A stretch of 64,000 nucleotides of DNA from Apostichopus japonicus (GCF_037975245.1 NC_092561.1:14417001-14481000); one strand, 5' to 3'. Positions 11,838 to 25,859 are shown, counted from the first letter of the stretch. Notes: generated from the sequence alone by a model not told the origin. Translations and numbers: made by a program.

Positions 11838-14800
11838 CTACGAAAAATAGGAGAACAACAAGGATAAATGTGAGTTGCTTGATACAAACTTAACAAATTA
11901 AACCTTCCATGCCTTGGTATATGAGCTTGTGCACAATTTACATCATATGAAGGCATTAGCTTTTTCCGCGAATTTTCGTGATTTTTTGCTCTGCCTCCGC
12001 GATTTACACTTCTCCATTTGCGTATATTTCTAACAACAGAGTTACTGTATCATTTGATCCGTCGTTCGCATGTTTTTCATTACCAAAGGCATATCGAACC
12101 TGCAGGGGGACAAAAACTATTATCCTAACACACTATATCATACGAAAATTGGAGCCTATATGGCAATTTTTCCCGTTGATTTTCGTAAAGTTCCAAACAT
12201 TATTGCAATTATATTTCCTTAAGTTTCCCATGATTTTCAAATATTTTAGTTTTATGATTTAAAGAATTAAGTTGTGTTATAACGACAGGCTAGTAATGTG
12301 GATTCAGTGATCACAAACTTTGTTTCTACTTTTTTAATAAATTAAAAATTCTTCATAATAAAAGGCATCAAAATGTTGTCTTATAACCTTTAATTTCGCA
12401 AAGCTTCCGGGGCTTCGACACCTGGACCCCAAACGGGGCGTTCCCCTCCATGGATCCCACCAGTGGCCCAAAGACGCGCCCGTGGACCCCACCCGTAACT
12501 GTGTCTCGCTGCGCGCTCTGACTGACGCCTTCCACGTTAGTAAAGTATCACCCACAAAGTTCAGTTTTTTACCCCAGGCTCATCCCTGCCTATATGTTTT
12601 CATATAAAATTTGAGAAAAAAAGCAATGAGCTTCTTGGCTTTTCTAGCTTTAAATGAGTTTTATGGATCAACCATCTATACAGTTCTGACAACTAGGATC
12701 CTAATACTGAATTGTTGAATGATTTGGTAGTTATATGTTTGCATCGCCAATTCCATTCTGGGAATCCCACGAAGAACTAGCAAACATATTTTCTGTCCTT
12801 TTCAATCACAAGATTAACAAATTTCGCGACACCTTCCCTGCCATTACTACCATCGGTCCTGTTCGTGGTTGCTGTTTGCATTAACAGCTCTAACCTGGTC
12901 CCTTCAAAACATCAAAAACTACAGAAATCCATAACATTATTTTTATGTCACCATCCATTATATGTGATCTCAATCCAATCCCAACTGTACTTACTTGAAA
13001 TACCGTGCAAGTACATTTATTCCATGCAGAGCCAACGACAATATTCACACTAAATCATACTAAACATTACTTGAGACTGGAATACTACCATCATTGATGA
13101 AATATGCACTTGTTCGTCCTCTACTCAAGAAATATAATCTTGATACTGAAACTGAAAATTTATCTACCAGCTTCTAATCTCACTTTTCCGCCTAAGCAAT
13201 CGGAGAGTGTTGTTTTAGCACCATTTGTTTTAACACCATTATCTTAATTTCTCCAACACTGCACGTTTGATACTTATACCAATTTGCCCACTGTGAAAAC
13301 CAATGCCACGGATATTTTGGACTTGTCCGCTGAATTTGACACAGTCGATCGTCGTATTCTATTAAACAGAATAATTAACCTTCAAAAGTAGCAAAGTAGC
13401 ACATACTAAAGTGTAAAAAATGGCAAAGGTCTTGTGATCGAAGGAGGTAAATGTCAAACTTGGCGAAACTTGTGAACGAACAAAAATGACCTAAAATCTG
13501 TGGAGAAGTTTTTTAAAGTTTCAAGTCAAGAATGTTCCGGTAGCTAAAGTTGCTTTTGACTTCTATGTAAATTCCAAACGATAAATTAGCTGAATGTGTT
13601 GTATTGTGCAAATATATGTTGATCATCGTTATCGCCGTCGTCGTCGTCATCATCATCTTATTATTATTATTATTACTAATATCTAAACATCCGAACACGG
13701 GTGACTACCAATGCACGGGAGACCTATGGCCTCGTGCATCGCTTGGGTTCATATCCCCGTTCGTGCAGGATCCCACCACGATAAACGCACCGTAGTTCGT
13801 TGAGTAACCATGCTCTTTTATACAAAAGAAAAAATAAATATCAATTTCATTTCAGACTGTTAGTCAAAGTTCAAAAGGAAAATAATCAACAATATTTTTT
13901 TTCGAAAAGGTCCTCCGTATTTCTTTACTTTTATTGTAGTTAGAAAACTTAAAACAATTTAAATGCATCAGTTAAATAACAAAAATGCCAGAATTACGCT
14001 ATGTTATACAATGAAGCCAGAAGGATCTGACGCAAGACATATACTACACTTAAAGTTGTCATAGCAACATGAACCGACCCATTCATGTCACCAGAATGCA
14101 CTGGCATAACGGTCTCTGACGTGTACTATTACTTTTATGTATTACTTACTACACCACAATGTATGTACTAAGCTACAGTTAATGTTGAACTATGTCGTTA
14201 ACCAAATGTGATTAATTCCAACAAGAGAGTTCTCAAGCAAACAGTTAAATTTTGTACATTAATGGCTTTAACCTGCACGCAAATATATGTGAACCATGAC
14301 ATAATATGTTTACTTTCTTGAAAATGACGTTTACTGTTCCTTAAAACGTGCATTTCTTGAATACATTTGCTACTCTTTTCCCGATAATTGTGGATATCGT
14401 TGCTGTAACGCTAGGGGTTCTTGCATTGGCGTGTTTTCGATATTGGCGTGTATGTCTTTCGTTTGTTCAATCCATTGGACCGTTGCTCTCAGGACAATTG
14501 AAGATTGCCTTTGCGGATTTCAAACCTGTAATCTGATACTAACGTCATTGCGCCTATTTTCGTTTCAATGGCTGCTTAACGCCACAATTATTAATAACAT
14601 TAACACTGTTTTCGATGGCAGCATTGCTAAATGAGGTTATTGTTGTTACTCGCAGCCCACGGTGAGTACACTTCAGGTTGAAAGTTTGCTTTCTCAGACA
14701 TTTTGGGCATCATTTTGTTAAGTGCGTGTTTACACCAATGGGTTTGTGCAGATACCAAACTTCATCTGATTCGTTTGCTTTGACTTACCTTAGGCAGGTA

Positions 14801-15112
14801 ACTGGAATTAAGCTTGCCGAACTAGGTACTTAATTTTGCAATTTACATTCATCCGCCGGTGAGTTTACCGTGCATTATATCCAAAAATGGTAAATGCGCT
14901 GTCAGCTGACGACAACCAGTCAGTTTTGAGAAGTATTAACGAGTATGAATGAAAATCTATTAATCGAATTCCTCCTATATGTATCGAAGAGCCTATACGT
15001 TTTCATAAAATGGCAGAATTGCTCTTATACCTTGAATCAGAAACGGGGAGCGAAAGAAAGATAAGCAAAATCATTTTCCTAACTGATAAGTGTTAGTGTG
15101 TTATTAACTTAC
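11838..15112. other. Intron c15-c16
   Basis: Holds the LINE relic at 12.7-13.4 kb, a GC-rich patch at about 12400-12545 unlike its surroundings, and a short trinucleotide-rich patch at about 13630-13675. Nothing else recognised. Confidence 0.6.
12725..13390 (+). pseudogene. Decayed non-LTR retrotransposon reverse transcriptase
   Basis: Fragments in shifting frames read LANIFSVLFNHKINKFRDTF, then MKYALVRPLLKKYNLDTETE, then LDLSAEFDTVDRRILLNRI. The last matches the DLSAAFDTVDH block of LINE reverse transcriptases. Stops and frameshifts are frequent. It lies in the intron between c15 and c16, antisense to the gene. Confidence 0.7.
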
Positions 15113-15280
15113 CTCTTGGAGAATTAATATCGCAACAATGGAGAGAATAGAAGCAGTGATTGTAGTTATGAGTGAAGTGTTCGCGCCTTCATTCTTGGCA
15201 TCCTTGTCAAGGGTCAAGGCTACGTTCACGGAGATGCGGTAAAGGATAATCGCAACAACTGCTATCAGCGACAGCATGAT
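15113..15280 (-). CDS. Anoctamin exon c15, TM3-TM4
   Basis: 168 nt beginning IMLSLIAVVAIILYRISVNV and ending SILSIVAILILQE. It has two hydrophobic segments around an extracellular loop and the family YRISV motif. Acceptor TCGTAG, donor GTAAGT. Confidence 0.95.
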
Positions 15281-15378
15281 CTACGAAAAGAAAGACACAA
15301 TTTATAAGTGATTTATTCGTTGATTATATTTTGTTGCAGATTAATTGATTGATTGATCAACATAACTAGTTGACTTAC

Positions 15379-15453
15379 CAAGAACAATATCATAATGAAG
15401 GAAATGATGTATCTACGAAATCGCACCCAATAATGCACGTAAGGCTCTTCCGC
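15379..15453 (-). CDS. Anoctamin exon c14, TM3 start
   Basis: 75 nt: AEEPYVHYWVRFRRYIISFI, then MILFL. The EPYV...RFxRY motif leads into TM3. Acceptor TTGTAG, donor GTAAGT. Confidence 0.94.
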
Positions 15454-15540
15454 CTACAATCACCATGAATTCCAACACCAATTTCGGTTTTCAGAGAAGA
15501 CATCGACGAAGATCGGGGGATAAAAAAGAGAGATTAATTA

Positions 15541-15705
15541 AGATTTGTTAGGATATATAATATATATCCATATATAGGATATATATATATACATATATAG
15601 GATATATAAACACATATATACATACATGTATTAATATATATATGTATATATATATATATATATATACGTATATTTATATATATATACGTATATTTAAATA
15701 TATAA
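15541..15705. repeat. AT-rich microsatellite
   Basis: TATATA/GGATATATA/TACGTATATTTA repeats just upstream of exon c14 in gene orientation. Confidence 0.9.
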
Positions 15706-15931
15706 GTCATAAAATTCTATTCGAAAGAAGGTAACACTTTAAATTACGTTTGGATGAGGATAGATTATTAATGCAATGCAATGCAGTTGGTACGGAATTC
15801 CATTAGGAAATAGCAGAGTATTTGACAAAATGTTGACTACTTGCAAGAGAATAATGGGGAACGGAAAGTAAACTTGCATTGCGGGTATTGTAAGCATGAA
15901 AACAATTATTTGATAAAAAAATTAGAAGGAG

Positions 15932-16162
15932 CTACTTGGAAGATTGTCGTGAAAAAAAGTTAAATACAAAGATTAAGGTGTAGTACTTGACTAATTCAAA
16001 TATGGTTAAGAGTTTACTGTCACAGAAGAGGCTGTACGAGTGACTATTGTAAGGAACATCATAAATTGCACGCAACAATTTCTTTTGTAGAATATAGAGC
16101 TTATCAATATGACTAGGGTACGTATAACCCAACACAATACAACAGTACGATAAAATAGGCAA
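15932..16162 (-). pseudogene. LINE reverse transcriptase C-terminal fragment
   Basis: A 76-aa open stretch starting MPILSYCCIVLGYTYPSHID and continuing LQKKLLRAIYD resembles the end of the LINE reverse transcriptase domain (YxxLxYxxxxWG...LQKKxxR). 5' truncated. Intronic, same strand as the anoctamin gene. Confidence 0.7.
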
Positions 16163-16176
16163 GATAAGAATATTGT

Positions 16177-16323
16177 ATGTTCAACCATCTTGAATTCCAA
16201 AATGGCTGCTTGGCATTCAGAACTAACATGTGATGCAAGTACTTCTCTAGATTTACAGTTATCCTGATGTAACTTCCCACCTGTACTACAATTCACATTT
16301 TGGAATTCAAGATGGTTGAACAT
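16177..16323. repeat. Inverted repeat, 28-bp perfect arms
   Basis: Arms 16177-16204 and 16296-16323 are exact reverse complements, each including AACCATCTTGAATTCC or its complement. Spacer 91 bp. Confidence 0.85.
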
Positions 16324-16419
16324 GTTACCAACAAAGGGGCCCAGCATTAATATCACTGAGCCTAGTGAAATACTTGACGATAAAAACATGGCAATGTTTT
16401 ATTTTGTTTTATTTTTATA

Positions 16420-16870
16420 ATGTTGTTGATCTAATTGGATTCCTGAACTCTGAAAACATGGGTTTGTGAAAGTGAAAATAGTTCCAAATGGCGGCCATTT
16501 TGAATTTCAGTATGGCTTCCTCAGCACAATGTCCCAGTGTTAATGTTGTTATTCTTATTGGATTCCTTGACCCTAAAAACATGGGTATAGACACCAGAAT
16601 TATAACTCTATGTGCCTTAGAAGCTTAGTTATAGGTAAAAATAGTTCCGAATTGGCGGCCATTTTGAATTTCAAAATGGCCGCTGCAGCGCAATGATCCA
16701 ATGGTTATGTCTTTGTTCTAACTGGATTCCTTGACCAAGAAAACATGGGTATTAACACCAGAATTATAACTCTATGAGCCTTAGACGCCGAGATATGAGT
16801 GAAAATAGTTCCAAATGGCGGCCATTTTGGAAAATGGCGGATATGCAGAGTCGATCCCAACATTTTCAAT
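16420..16870. repeat. Tandem repeat, about three 120-170 bp units
   Basis: GGATTCCTTGACC...AAAACATGGGTAT and AATAGTTCC...TGGCGGCCATTTTG recur in order near 16,440-16,510, 16,560-16,670 and 16,725-16,830. Intronic, c13-c14. Confidence 0.8.
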
Positions 16871-17184
16871 GGTAACATGCAAAATATTGTTCGGACGGGT
16901 CTCCTGAACAAAATGATACCACTCGTAGAGAGTCTTGGGGGGGGGGTGCTTGGTGGGTCCTGCTAGCCCATAGACTAAGCGGGCCCCCTTTTGGTTGGGC
17001 CCCCGGCTCAGCAAGGTCCGAACCAATAGGAGTTACGGTACTGGATAATACATAAGTATAACCTTTCCGTTACAGATATATAATTTTCGAACTGTGTAGC
17101 ATGTAGAGAAAAGTCGCAAAACCAATGATTTCACCAAGTGTCGTTCACAATTAGATAAGGACAAAATCAAGTGGAAACATATAC

Positions 17185-17247
17185 CCCGGTAACTGGACTT
17201 ATCCTTGTCGTTTCGATGCTTCTCTCCAACTGTGGTCGACAGTTTTC
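17185..17247 (-). CDS. Anoctamin exon c13, intracellular loop
   Basis: 63 nt, phase 0-0: ENCRPQLERSIETTRISPVT, then G. It supplies the RPxxE...NPVTG-like stretch expected between the acidic loop and TM3. Acceptor AATTAG, donor GTATAT. Being symmetrical, it could be skipped. Confidence 0.85.
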
Positions 17248-17611
17248 CTAATTTATAGGATACAAGAAGGAAAAAAAGGAAAGATACATAAAAGTGAGGA
17301 AGTTTTTTTCTTGACAGCTTTTTAATATCCGTTTTCATTATACCTATGAAATATACAAGTTGTGACCAACGAATATGTTTACAACAACATGAAACATTCA
17401 CTTTTACCAAAATCTTCAGAGTGAATTGTCCACGACTATAGGACCATTTTCTAGCTTTATATTCAAGTACTGAATAAAAGACTACACTGTGAATGCTTTA
17501 AACCTACAATGCAACTTAAGTAAAGGGTATACAGACACCGAAAATATGAATTCGCCATATTATGGCCTATGAAGTTATATCCACTTAAATCAGCTCTTGT
17601 TCGTAACATAC

Positions 17612-17694
17612 CTCGGTCTCTTCATATCCAATAGCATCCCATTCACACGCAGTGGTTTTTTCATGCCGTTTCCAAAACTCACAGAAAACTGTAG
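17612..17694 (-). CDS. Anoctamin exon c12, WKR motif
   Basis: 83 nt: ATVFCEFWKRHEKTTACEWD, then AIGYEETE. Cytosolic end of TM2 and start of the first intracellular loop. Acceptor ATGCAG, donor GTATGT. Confidence 0.95.
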
Positions 17695-18557
17695 CTGCAT
17701 TTATAACAGAAATAATGGAAAGCGCAGATTCTTTTTTTTTAGGGTCTACAACCTCTCCCTCTAAGATTGCTAAATGAAAAACTTAAACCGCTTTAACAAG
17801 AATGGAAAATGAATTAATGTTTCGTCGTTGGGATACATGTTATGGTATGAAGCTTAATTTGTTAAATTAACGTAATATATTAACATATTGACGTTTTATA
17901 ACGTTATATATTTATGACTCCTCTGAAGACGGTGAAGTTCATGTTCTGTTGCTGCAATAGCTGATTCGGCAGTGTACGAACATATTCCTCACTTTCTGTT
18001 GTTTTTAACCACCTCCTAAACGACTGAATTTTCTATAAACGTTTTTTTTTGTGCGTGTATGGGGGGAGGAGAGGAGAGGAGGTTCCGCCATGACGGGAAG
18101 TTGTGTCTCGCAGACCCTTAGAACCAGAGGTCAAAAGTTGAAATAAGTAAAAAGTGATCTTTTTGCTGTGACTTTTCAAGGAGAAATATTGAATCGACGT
18201 GCAACCTTCACAAGTATATTGGAATTGCGTTTTCTATATAAAAAAGTATGGCTCGTCCTTGTTTTCTGCAACTAGATTTCTTACAGCGCGGTGGTATACA
18301 ATTAATGATAAAAAGAACAAGAGAGTGTTCACGCACGTATTGAATTTGGGGGATTTCTTTGCAGTATTTAGATATGCAACTCCATGGGTTGCCTTCTTTA
18401 TTAATTTCTCAATCGTGACAAAAGAAAACTAGTTTCATTTCTGTCATTTATCACATATTAGAGAGTAACCAAAATGGTAATCATATTATACTGCCAAAGA
18501 ACATGAATACATTTTAGAAAATTTAAAAGAAGGGAGTGAACGTACGCTGAGACTTAC

Positions 18558-18618
18558 CCCATAGGGACATGAAACTTGCAAAAAATATTGTTGCACCATT
18601 ATCAAACAGGTAGGTTAA
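18558..18618 (-). CDS. Anoctamin exon c11, TM2 start
   Basis: 61 nt: LTYLFDNGATIFFASFMSLW, one base over. FDNGATxFFA is strongly conserved in the family. Acceptor TTTTAG, donor GTAAGT. Confidence 0.95.
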
Positions 18619-19111
18619 CTAAAAGTTGAAAGAACATGTGAACGGAGGAGTAAAAAAGAAAAAGTTCATGGCAGATAGTATAAACTGTGGCAGCATAACA
18701 TTATACGATAATGGATATAAAGTCCTAAAACATTGAATTTCTCTTTTTCTACATTTTAGATCTGGGTTTCGTTGTTTTTCATAACGTTCTTTATAATTTG
18801 CATATGTTCACTATGAATTTAACTTAGCCAAAAAGTAACTGAAATTTTTGTTGACGAACACACATGTGGCTGCGTAAATTGGATACTTAGCTATATCCGA
18901 AGTGAAGTGTAAGCCAATCGGTGTTAGCTGATCTTAGATCTTTGTGATAGGAATTGAATACTAATATGTATCCTTGTATCCTATTTGGCAATTATTCTTT
19001 TGTTAGTTCATCTCATTCTCGCTTGTACTGTTATTTAATGCAAATAGGGGGTTTGTTTTACATCAACACAAGTTGAAAACTTCACAGATAAGTTTCGAAG
19101 GTACCGTTTAC

Positions 19112-19217
19112 CTTTGCATACATACACCTCGATGAAAGATGCGAATAGTCACAATCTTGATCGCAGCTGGGGCACATGATTATGCTCCCAGTACCGTTTC
19201 TGTCGCAAATTTCGTTT
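19112..19217 (-). CDS. Anoctamin exon c10, extracellular cysteine loop
   Basis: 106 nt: NEICDRNGTGSIIMCPSCDQ, then DCDYSHLSSRCMYAK. The Cys pattern (EIC...MCPxCDxxCDY...C) is that of the TM1-TM2 extracellular loop. Acceptor CATAG, donor GTAAAC. Confidence 0.95.
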
Positions 19218-21617
19218 CTATGTATAAAGAGTGGAAACACTAGAACGTCCTTCTTTTTTATAATAACCGATGAGTACCACATTAAATAAAATTTCACCCC
19301 CCAAAAATAAAAATAAATTAATAAATGAGAGAATAGTGACATCCATATTGGGCTTAATGGTGGGGTAATGTAATCGACACGTAATTTCTGAAACGGACAA
19401 TTATTGAGCCAAGTAGTGTCAGGACTCTTTATTCCTTATATGGCTGATTTATTTGTAACACTAATAGGAAACATACGCTGTACTGTAAGAAGTTATACGG
19501 GGGGATGGGAATCTCAAAAGACTAACATTTATACGTAGATGTAATGACTGTAATTAAACTGAAAAGTGTGTTAGCTACGTATTGCTGTTTTGCCAGTCTT
19601 TGGCTTTAGCGAAGCAGATTGTATGGTTTTTGTGCATATTCCTATTAATCGTTGTGCAGGAGATGCTAACATTCCTAATGAAGTCATTCCTAGATCATGT
19701 TCTACGTTCGTGAGGATCTCCTTAATTTCATACCATTATCATACCATTATTTTAATGTGAGTGAAATGATCCATTTTCTGAAACTGCTTAAGAAATTGTC
19801 GATGAATTTTATATCAAATTAACCGTACCAGCAATTTTCCACTTAACTTTCAGATTTCCGCAAACTTTGAAAAAATCGACTATTACTCATATAGTTGTAC
19901 AGTTGAAATAAGTCGATCCAACTTTCTACTATGGAGGACCTGTCAGCTGGTGACTGCTAAGTTGTTCCCTTTGTTATGACCTCTGGAAATATTTGTGCTA
20001 CAGGGAGCCTTAACATGTCTCTGGACTCGCTATGCTGGCTTCCTACTTTTTGTTTTTCGTTGAAATCGTTTCCCCGAAATGAGAATATGATCCATAAGAA
20101 CATTACCTTCTGTAATTCCCATAAAAATTTAACTTCCTCTTATTTTGGGTACTCTTTTTTAAATGCGTGTCCTGCATCAAGAACTATGAATATCTGCATT
20201 TGATAGCTTGTAAGCATCTTCATCTACCACCATGCGTGAATTGGGTTCTGGCTTTACAGCTTTATCGAGCTGTCTTGAATCAATACATTAGAATTAAAAA
20301 ATATCTCTCTAACAGTTTTGTTATGCCTCTCAACTACAGTACAACCTGCTACTTATACTTGTACTCCTCCGCAGGTTCTACTTATTAACTAAATGTTATT
20401 CTTAAAATGCATAACGAATTTGTCTTCAAGGTTTTGTTGTTGTTGGTTTCATCTGTCTGAACAAATACAACGTAAAGAAGAGTCTTTGCTAGAACCCGTG
20501 TGCTTTGAGACGTTAGATTACTCGAGATCGTAAAGGTGTTAACATTTGGCCTGTTTGCCGACAAGATTTTTATTAGGGTTAATTATTATGACGGGGATAA
20601 TTCAGACAACATGTAATGATACGTTATTGTTAACTCTCTGAAGAGAAATATTTGACCCGCCACTGCTGTTGACATTCCAAAGTGTTACTCTGCAATACTA
20701 GGCTACTACTGACCCACGTGTGTTATGCATCTCTATCATGTACTAAACTGAAAGGTTTCTTGCGTTAACCATATCTTTCCTGTACTACTGAATGGGTGTG
20801 CCTATATGCTTTGTTCATATAGCATGGTGGGCTCATAATTGACGCACTTAAGGATTGGATTGACGATGTCTGTCAACATAAAATAAAAATCACTCAACTG
20901 CATGCATTTTTCATCAGAAATGTAATGATCTCAAAATATTTATTGTTCTGTGCCTACGCAACGTACAATTGAGAAGAATTTTACCCTTAAAATGTCTGCT
21001 GTGTTAAGTTCTTTCATACCCCTAAATTGACACATTCGTCGATAAGCTAACTGTAGTGTAGGCATAAGTCATACATCCATTGACTTTGGATGCTGTTTGC
21101 TATGCTCTGAACCTCTAAGCTCAGACAGGTCAGGTCCCAGAGAGTAGTGTTATCATATTGAGATTAATGTTGGATATTTCTTGGGTGTAAGATTTCCAAA
21201 TGCCCAAAAAACATGCAAACCTGGGGGAGGGTCTTTAAAGCTTTTGGTGAGCAAATAGCTGAAATAAATTCAAACTCATGAAAAATGTAATTCTGCTTGA
21301 CTGCAAAAAGTTTAGGTTGCGTGCTGTATCGTTGCTAGTAATAATTGAAGGTGTGTCAATTACGGGGGTGCGTCAATTATGAAGCCTTTACTATACATGT
21401 TGTGCTACTATAAAGGGTGCGTGCTCCTGAAACTTAGAGTGCGCGTTATCCATATTGATGGCCTACGTCTACCATTGGAAGTGTGCATGTATTAATCATC
21501 TCACATCAGCAAGCTGTTACTGTTGATCCTCGCTCGACATATTTGAGTATTTTACAATATAATTATCAGGTAATAACATTGTTAATCCATTTATGACAAA
21601 GACAAAGCAATGCTTAC

Positions 21618-21752
21618 ACTTTGATATTGTATTCAAGAGTTATACAAGCCAAGAGGAAGGTGACTACTCCAAAGATGGCTGCGAAGGTCAGCATAATCGT
21701 GTAGTACCCCAACCAGGAGAAGTACAAAGCTACCCTCTCTCCAAAATAATTC
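21618..21752 (-). CDS. Anoctamin exon c9, TM1
   Basis: 135 nt, from NYFGERVALYFSWLGYYTIM through a hydrophobic run to LEYNIKV. This is TM1 with the conserved YFGE and YFxWLG motifs. Acceptor ATGTAG, donor GTAAGC. Confidence 0.96.
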
Positions 21753-22420
21753 CTACATCATGAAAAAGGAGGAGATAATGAAAAAACTTAACTTAATATG
21801 AAAGGTAAACCAAGAAAGAGTTCAGGATCTTTATTAAATGGTGGGAGGGGTGGCTGGCTGAAATGGTGCATCATAGATCAATTATTATTCGTATTTATAG
21901 ATCAGGACTTTAACTCTTGTTGTGCAATGTATGGATAAACATTTGGCTATTTTAAAATTACCCTCTGATAGCATTGATATGACCGTTACCGGGTACCCAT
22001 TGTTTTGAGAGAGAAAAAAAGGGCCGATTAATAATATCAGGGTATACCGTATGAAATTAAATGTATCACGACTGCAATGAGTTCACATTGGGACGCATTC
22101 CAAGTTCGAAGTGTAAATTGGAAAATATCATACATTTGGAAGTACGCATGTTTGATATCACAATTGGTCGCTTCTGGTTCACCTATAGTACAAAACGTAT
22201 CGACTTCGGATATTGTTACTTTAAGAAGGAACGAAGGAATTGAAGGCAAACATCATACGGATGTTTAGCATATTTATCTCTGTTACCATTTCGGAAAGAA
22301 GAATGTCAAAACAGCTTTGAGAGAGTGACTTTGAATTTATAGGCATGCAGGTGATTGGTGAACTAAGCAACATGACCATTCACTTTTCCTTACCGCGAAT
22401 AGGGAAGAAATCACACTTAC

Positions 22421-22485
22421 CTGACTAAGTGCAAAGGCTGTTTTTTGTAGAAATTGTTAGGTCTGGCCCAGTCTTCATAGAGGAC
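22421..22485 (-). CDS. Anoctamin exon c8
   Basis: 65 nt: VLYEDWARPNNFYKKQPLHL, then VR across the junction. The WAR and KKQPL motifs match the pre-TM1 segment of the family. Acceptor TACAG, donor GTAAGT. Confidence 0.94.
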
Positions 22486-24681
22486 CTGTATATAGGAATT
22501 TGCAAAGAGAATGACAACACATTGACGTTAATGGGCTTGAATAAGGTACCTCTGGTCCCCCATTACCAAGACAAACTGGTAATAATATTATATTATAATT
22601 GCAGTTGGTATATATGGGTAATTGATACTATACCGAAACCATACTCTAACCACACTGTGGTGGTAATTAATGTTACACAGCTGCAATTGCGTTGTTTGTA
22701 TCCGGTGATACTATTGTCGACCGTTAAATGACCCATAAGTTATAACCATAGTTTTATCTTTACTATATAAAATGATACGATTTTTTTTCGGACTTGCTTT
22801 AAACCAGCTAGAGTTACGATGATGATCCAGAAAAGTTGAACTTTTCTGATTTTCTTCGTTTTACTTCACTGCCATTGGCTCCTCCCTATATACATCTGCT
22901 CCTGACCCCCCCCCCCCCCACACACACACACACATTTAAGATGACTAACTTGGTCGACAAACTAGTTTTTCAGAATGCTATTTCCATATTAAAACAGTAG
23001 AATTGGTTACCTAAGATTTCACATGAAAATGTCTCTGTGCAAGAGGAGTAATGAAACTATGTTTGACACTTTGGTAAAGCAGGATAATAAAAAACTGTTA
23101 AATTAATAGTAAATCTTGCTCGCTTGAACCTAATTATGTTCGTATACTTAAGACATAGGAGTTAGGGACTCGTTAATAATATATATAGTTGCACCATTTA
23201 CTTTTATTTTTCTACGAATAAGACAATTTTTGAAACATCAAGTGGACCTGACAACATATTCATGATACAGGATAGAACGCAACCATTGCACTCAGTGATA
23301 AAACATTATCTAGTTCTAATACGTAGTAATTTACTTCGCCTGTGACGTTGTAAGTTACTCAATCATCAGTTGTTCCGGAATAAAATATATCACTGTGAAA
23401 GATTCAATAACTTGATTCAACGTCCAGCCAAATCTTGAACCACTGATAAATTAGTCTACATGTGCATTCGTCTTTTAAGGTTTCACATTCGTCAAATATG
23501 GAATGGCGTGCACGAGACGAGTTTAGTATTGTCTCAAGCTAAATGCTAACGCTTTAAGGCCTTTGAAATGCGACTCGAATAAACTATATTGTTAAATTGC
23601 TACATCAAGTCCAGAACAAAAACTTGAAACCTGTTCAAACGGATTAATATCAAACGGAATAATACATTCATAGCAGATTCTATCAGACCTACAGCCCGGT
23701 TGTAATTGCAATGCTCATTGTCAGTTGTTATTTTTGAGGATGAATTGAGTTAATGTTGTTATATTGGGTACCTCACTAACTTGATCCAGCTCAATCATCG
23801 TATGGTGGCCATTAACTACAGATAGCTTCAAGGGGTTCCCCTTTTTTCTTGGGGGGATCTAGCTCAAGTTTTTCTTAGGGGAAGGGGACCATTGTAAGGC
23901 CCCGTTCAAACACCCACCATCCTCATAATGTATGTGCATTTATGCAGATGGGTATCAGTTATTCCGAAGTTTGAAAGGATATTCACTGTTAGTTGAGAAA
24001 CGAAGTCTGCACATCTTCTTCCTGACGCTAGATATGGCTTTGTGAATGTAAATAATTTACCAGATAAACCTTCCTTTAGTCCAGGCAGTGGATCACAGCA
24101 GTCTGTAATGCCGGTGGTTGGTTGTCATAAGCTTTACTTTCCTACTATTTTGTTGTTGTTGATTTGTCCTTGAAATTTGATGTACATCTGTAATGTTTGC
24201 TTAGTTTTCAATATGTTCTCTGTATCAAGAATGACATCAATATGAAACTTGTTTGTCAGAATATTATGCTCCTAGGTAGATAAATTATGAGTTCTTATAA
24301 AGCAAAACTAAGACCTTTCCAGCTCAATCGCCATGTTGACATCAATGACAATGATGCTGCCAGATATACTGATGAAATTTCACAAATTTTCGAAAACACT
24401 CATGTCTTTGCCATACAAACTAGTAAGATGACCTGGTTCTTACCATGCATGGAAGCAGTCAATTCCCAAAAACATTTCAGGAAATCAATATTAGCCATCA
24501 GAAAAACCCTTTTCACTTTTCACATTGGAATCGTACAGGGATTTTGACATCAAATGATATTCTTCGACTTTCGAAATTAAGGTGCGTTTTGGAGAAATGC
24601 TTCTAAGTGTGATTCATTTTCTTCCAATGAGCTGAATGTGAAAAGTACATTTGAATGAGGCAGTGAAATAAACGTGCTTAC

Positions 24682-24764
24682 CTGTCGGTCGTTTCGAGCG
24701 TAATAAGGTTTATCTACTTTCCAATCTCCATCATGAAGAGGGTAAGCTGGCACTTTTTTATTGT
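24682..24764 (-). CDS. Anoctamin exon c7, YPLHDG motif
   Basis: 83 nt. After completing a D codon it reads NKKVPAYPLHDGDWKVDK and ends YYARNDRQ at GTAAGC. AYPLHDGD is a family signature just before TM1. The acceptor is ATCCTAG. Confidence 0.92.
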
Positions 24765-25859
24765 CTAGGATGTTAACTTTGTTTAAGAGGAGAAAATATT
24801 CAACGATATGACTTAGTAAAAAAGCACCATGGAGTCTGTTGATAAGACTCAGTGTGAATGTCACAAATGTAACCAATTAAAATAAGGGTTTCCCGTGGCA
24901 ATTAAATAGTTGCTAATTGCATAAATAATCAATACATCTGTTATCTTTATAAAGAAAGGGACCGGTATCACATCCCTTGATAAAAACTAAAACTATATCA
25001 ACTGCTCATTCTCATCAGACTCACTGTCATTTACAGACGGAGAAATTTTCTACGTATACGAATGCTTGTTATCCCAGTAATCAAACGTCCTTGTAAAAGA
25101 GAAGAAATTGAAAGGCCACAAATAGGTTCGCCGCTAGCAAAACAAACAGAATCAGTTTTGGCTACGAGATATGCAATAAACGACAAACTCGTGGAAGTCT
25201 CAAAAGAAGTGATTAACGGAAAGAATTTGTCAGTTTAAAACTATTAACCAGCGAAAGGTTGAACGAACATTTGGTACGTTATGAAGAAATAGTAAACTCC
25301 CAATTGAATATCGGCATAGTCTGTAAAATATTACTTTGTAAAATAAGGAGAATAACCCAGAACCGCTTCAATGTGGGTTTTATCATTAACTGTAACCTAC
25401 TGTAAGCAAAGCGACACTTTACGGTATATCCCTTGCAAAATTATCATTATCATGATAAAAGGCACAATGCAAGGCTGCAAGGATTTCAACTGTTCCAAAC
25501 GATGGAAGCATATTCTCAGCCAATATGAATGGAAACAGTTTACCAGTCTAACCATTGAGGCCATTCAGTACTATTACTGCAGCAATTACTGAGTATGAGT
25601 TCGCATGAGCAGAAATATAGCCTATAATGATAGCCTATAATGATCTTGACGATTATACGGTTCTATGGTACCCATACACTGCAGATGTGATATGAAAGAA
25701 GCTATATTTGATTTCGACCTAGTCAATTGCAGATGAGCCGGTCAGTCGGGCTACAAACTAAATGGCAGGCGGGCTGTATAGCTTCACTCACATCTTGCTT
25801 AGTGATCGGAGTGAACGTTGTGTATATATAAGATTGACATATTGATTATGCATACATTC

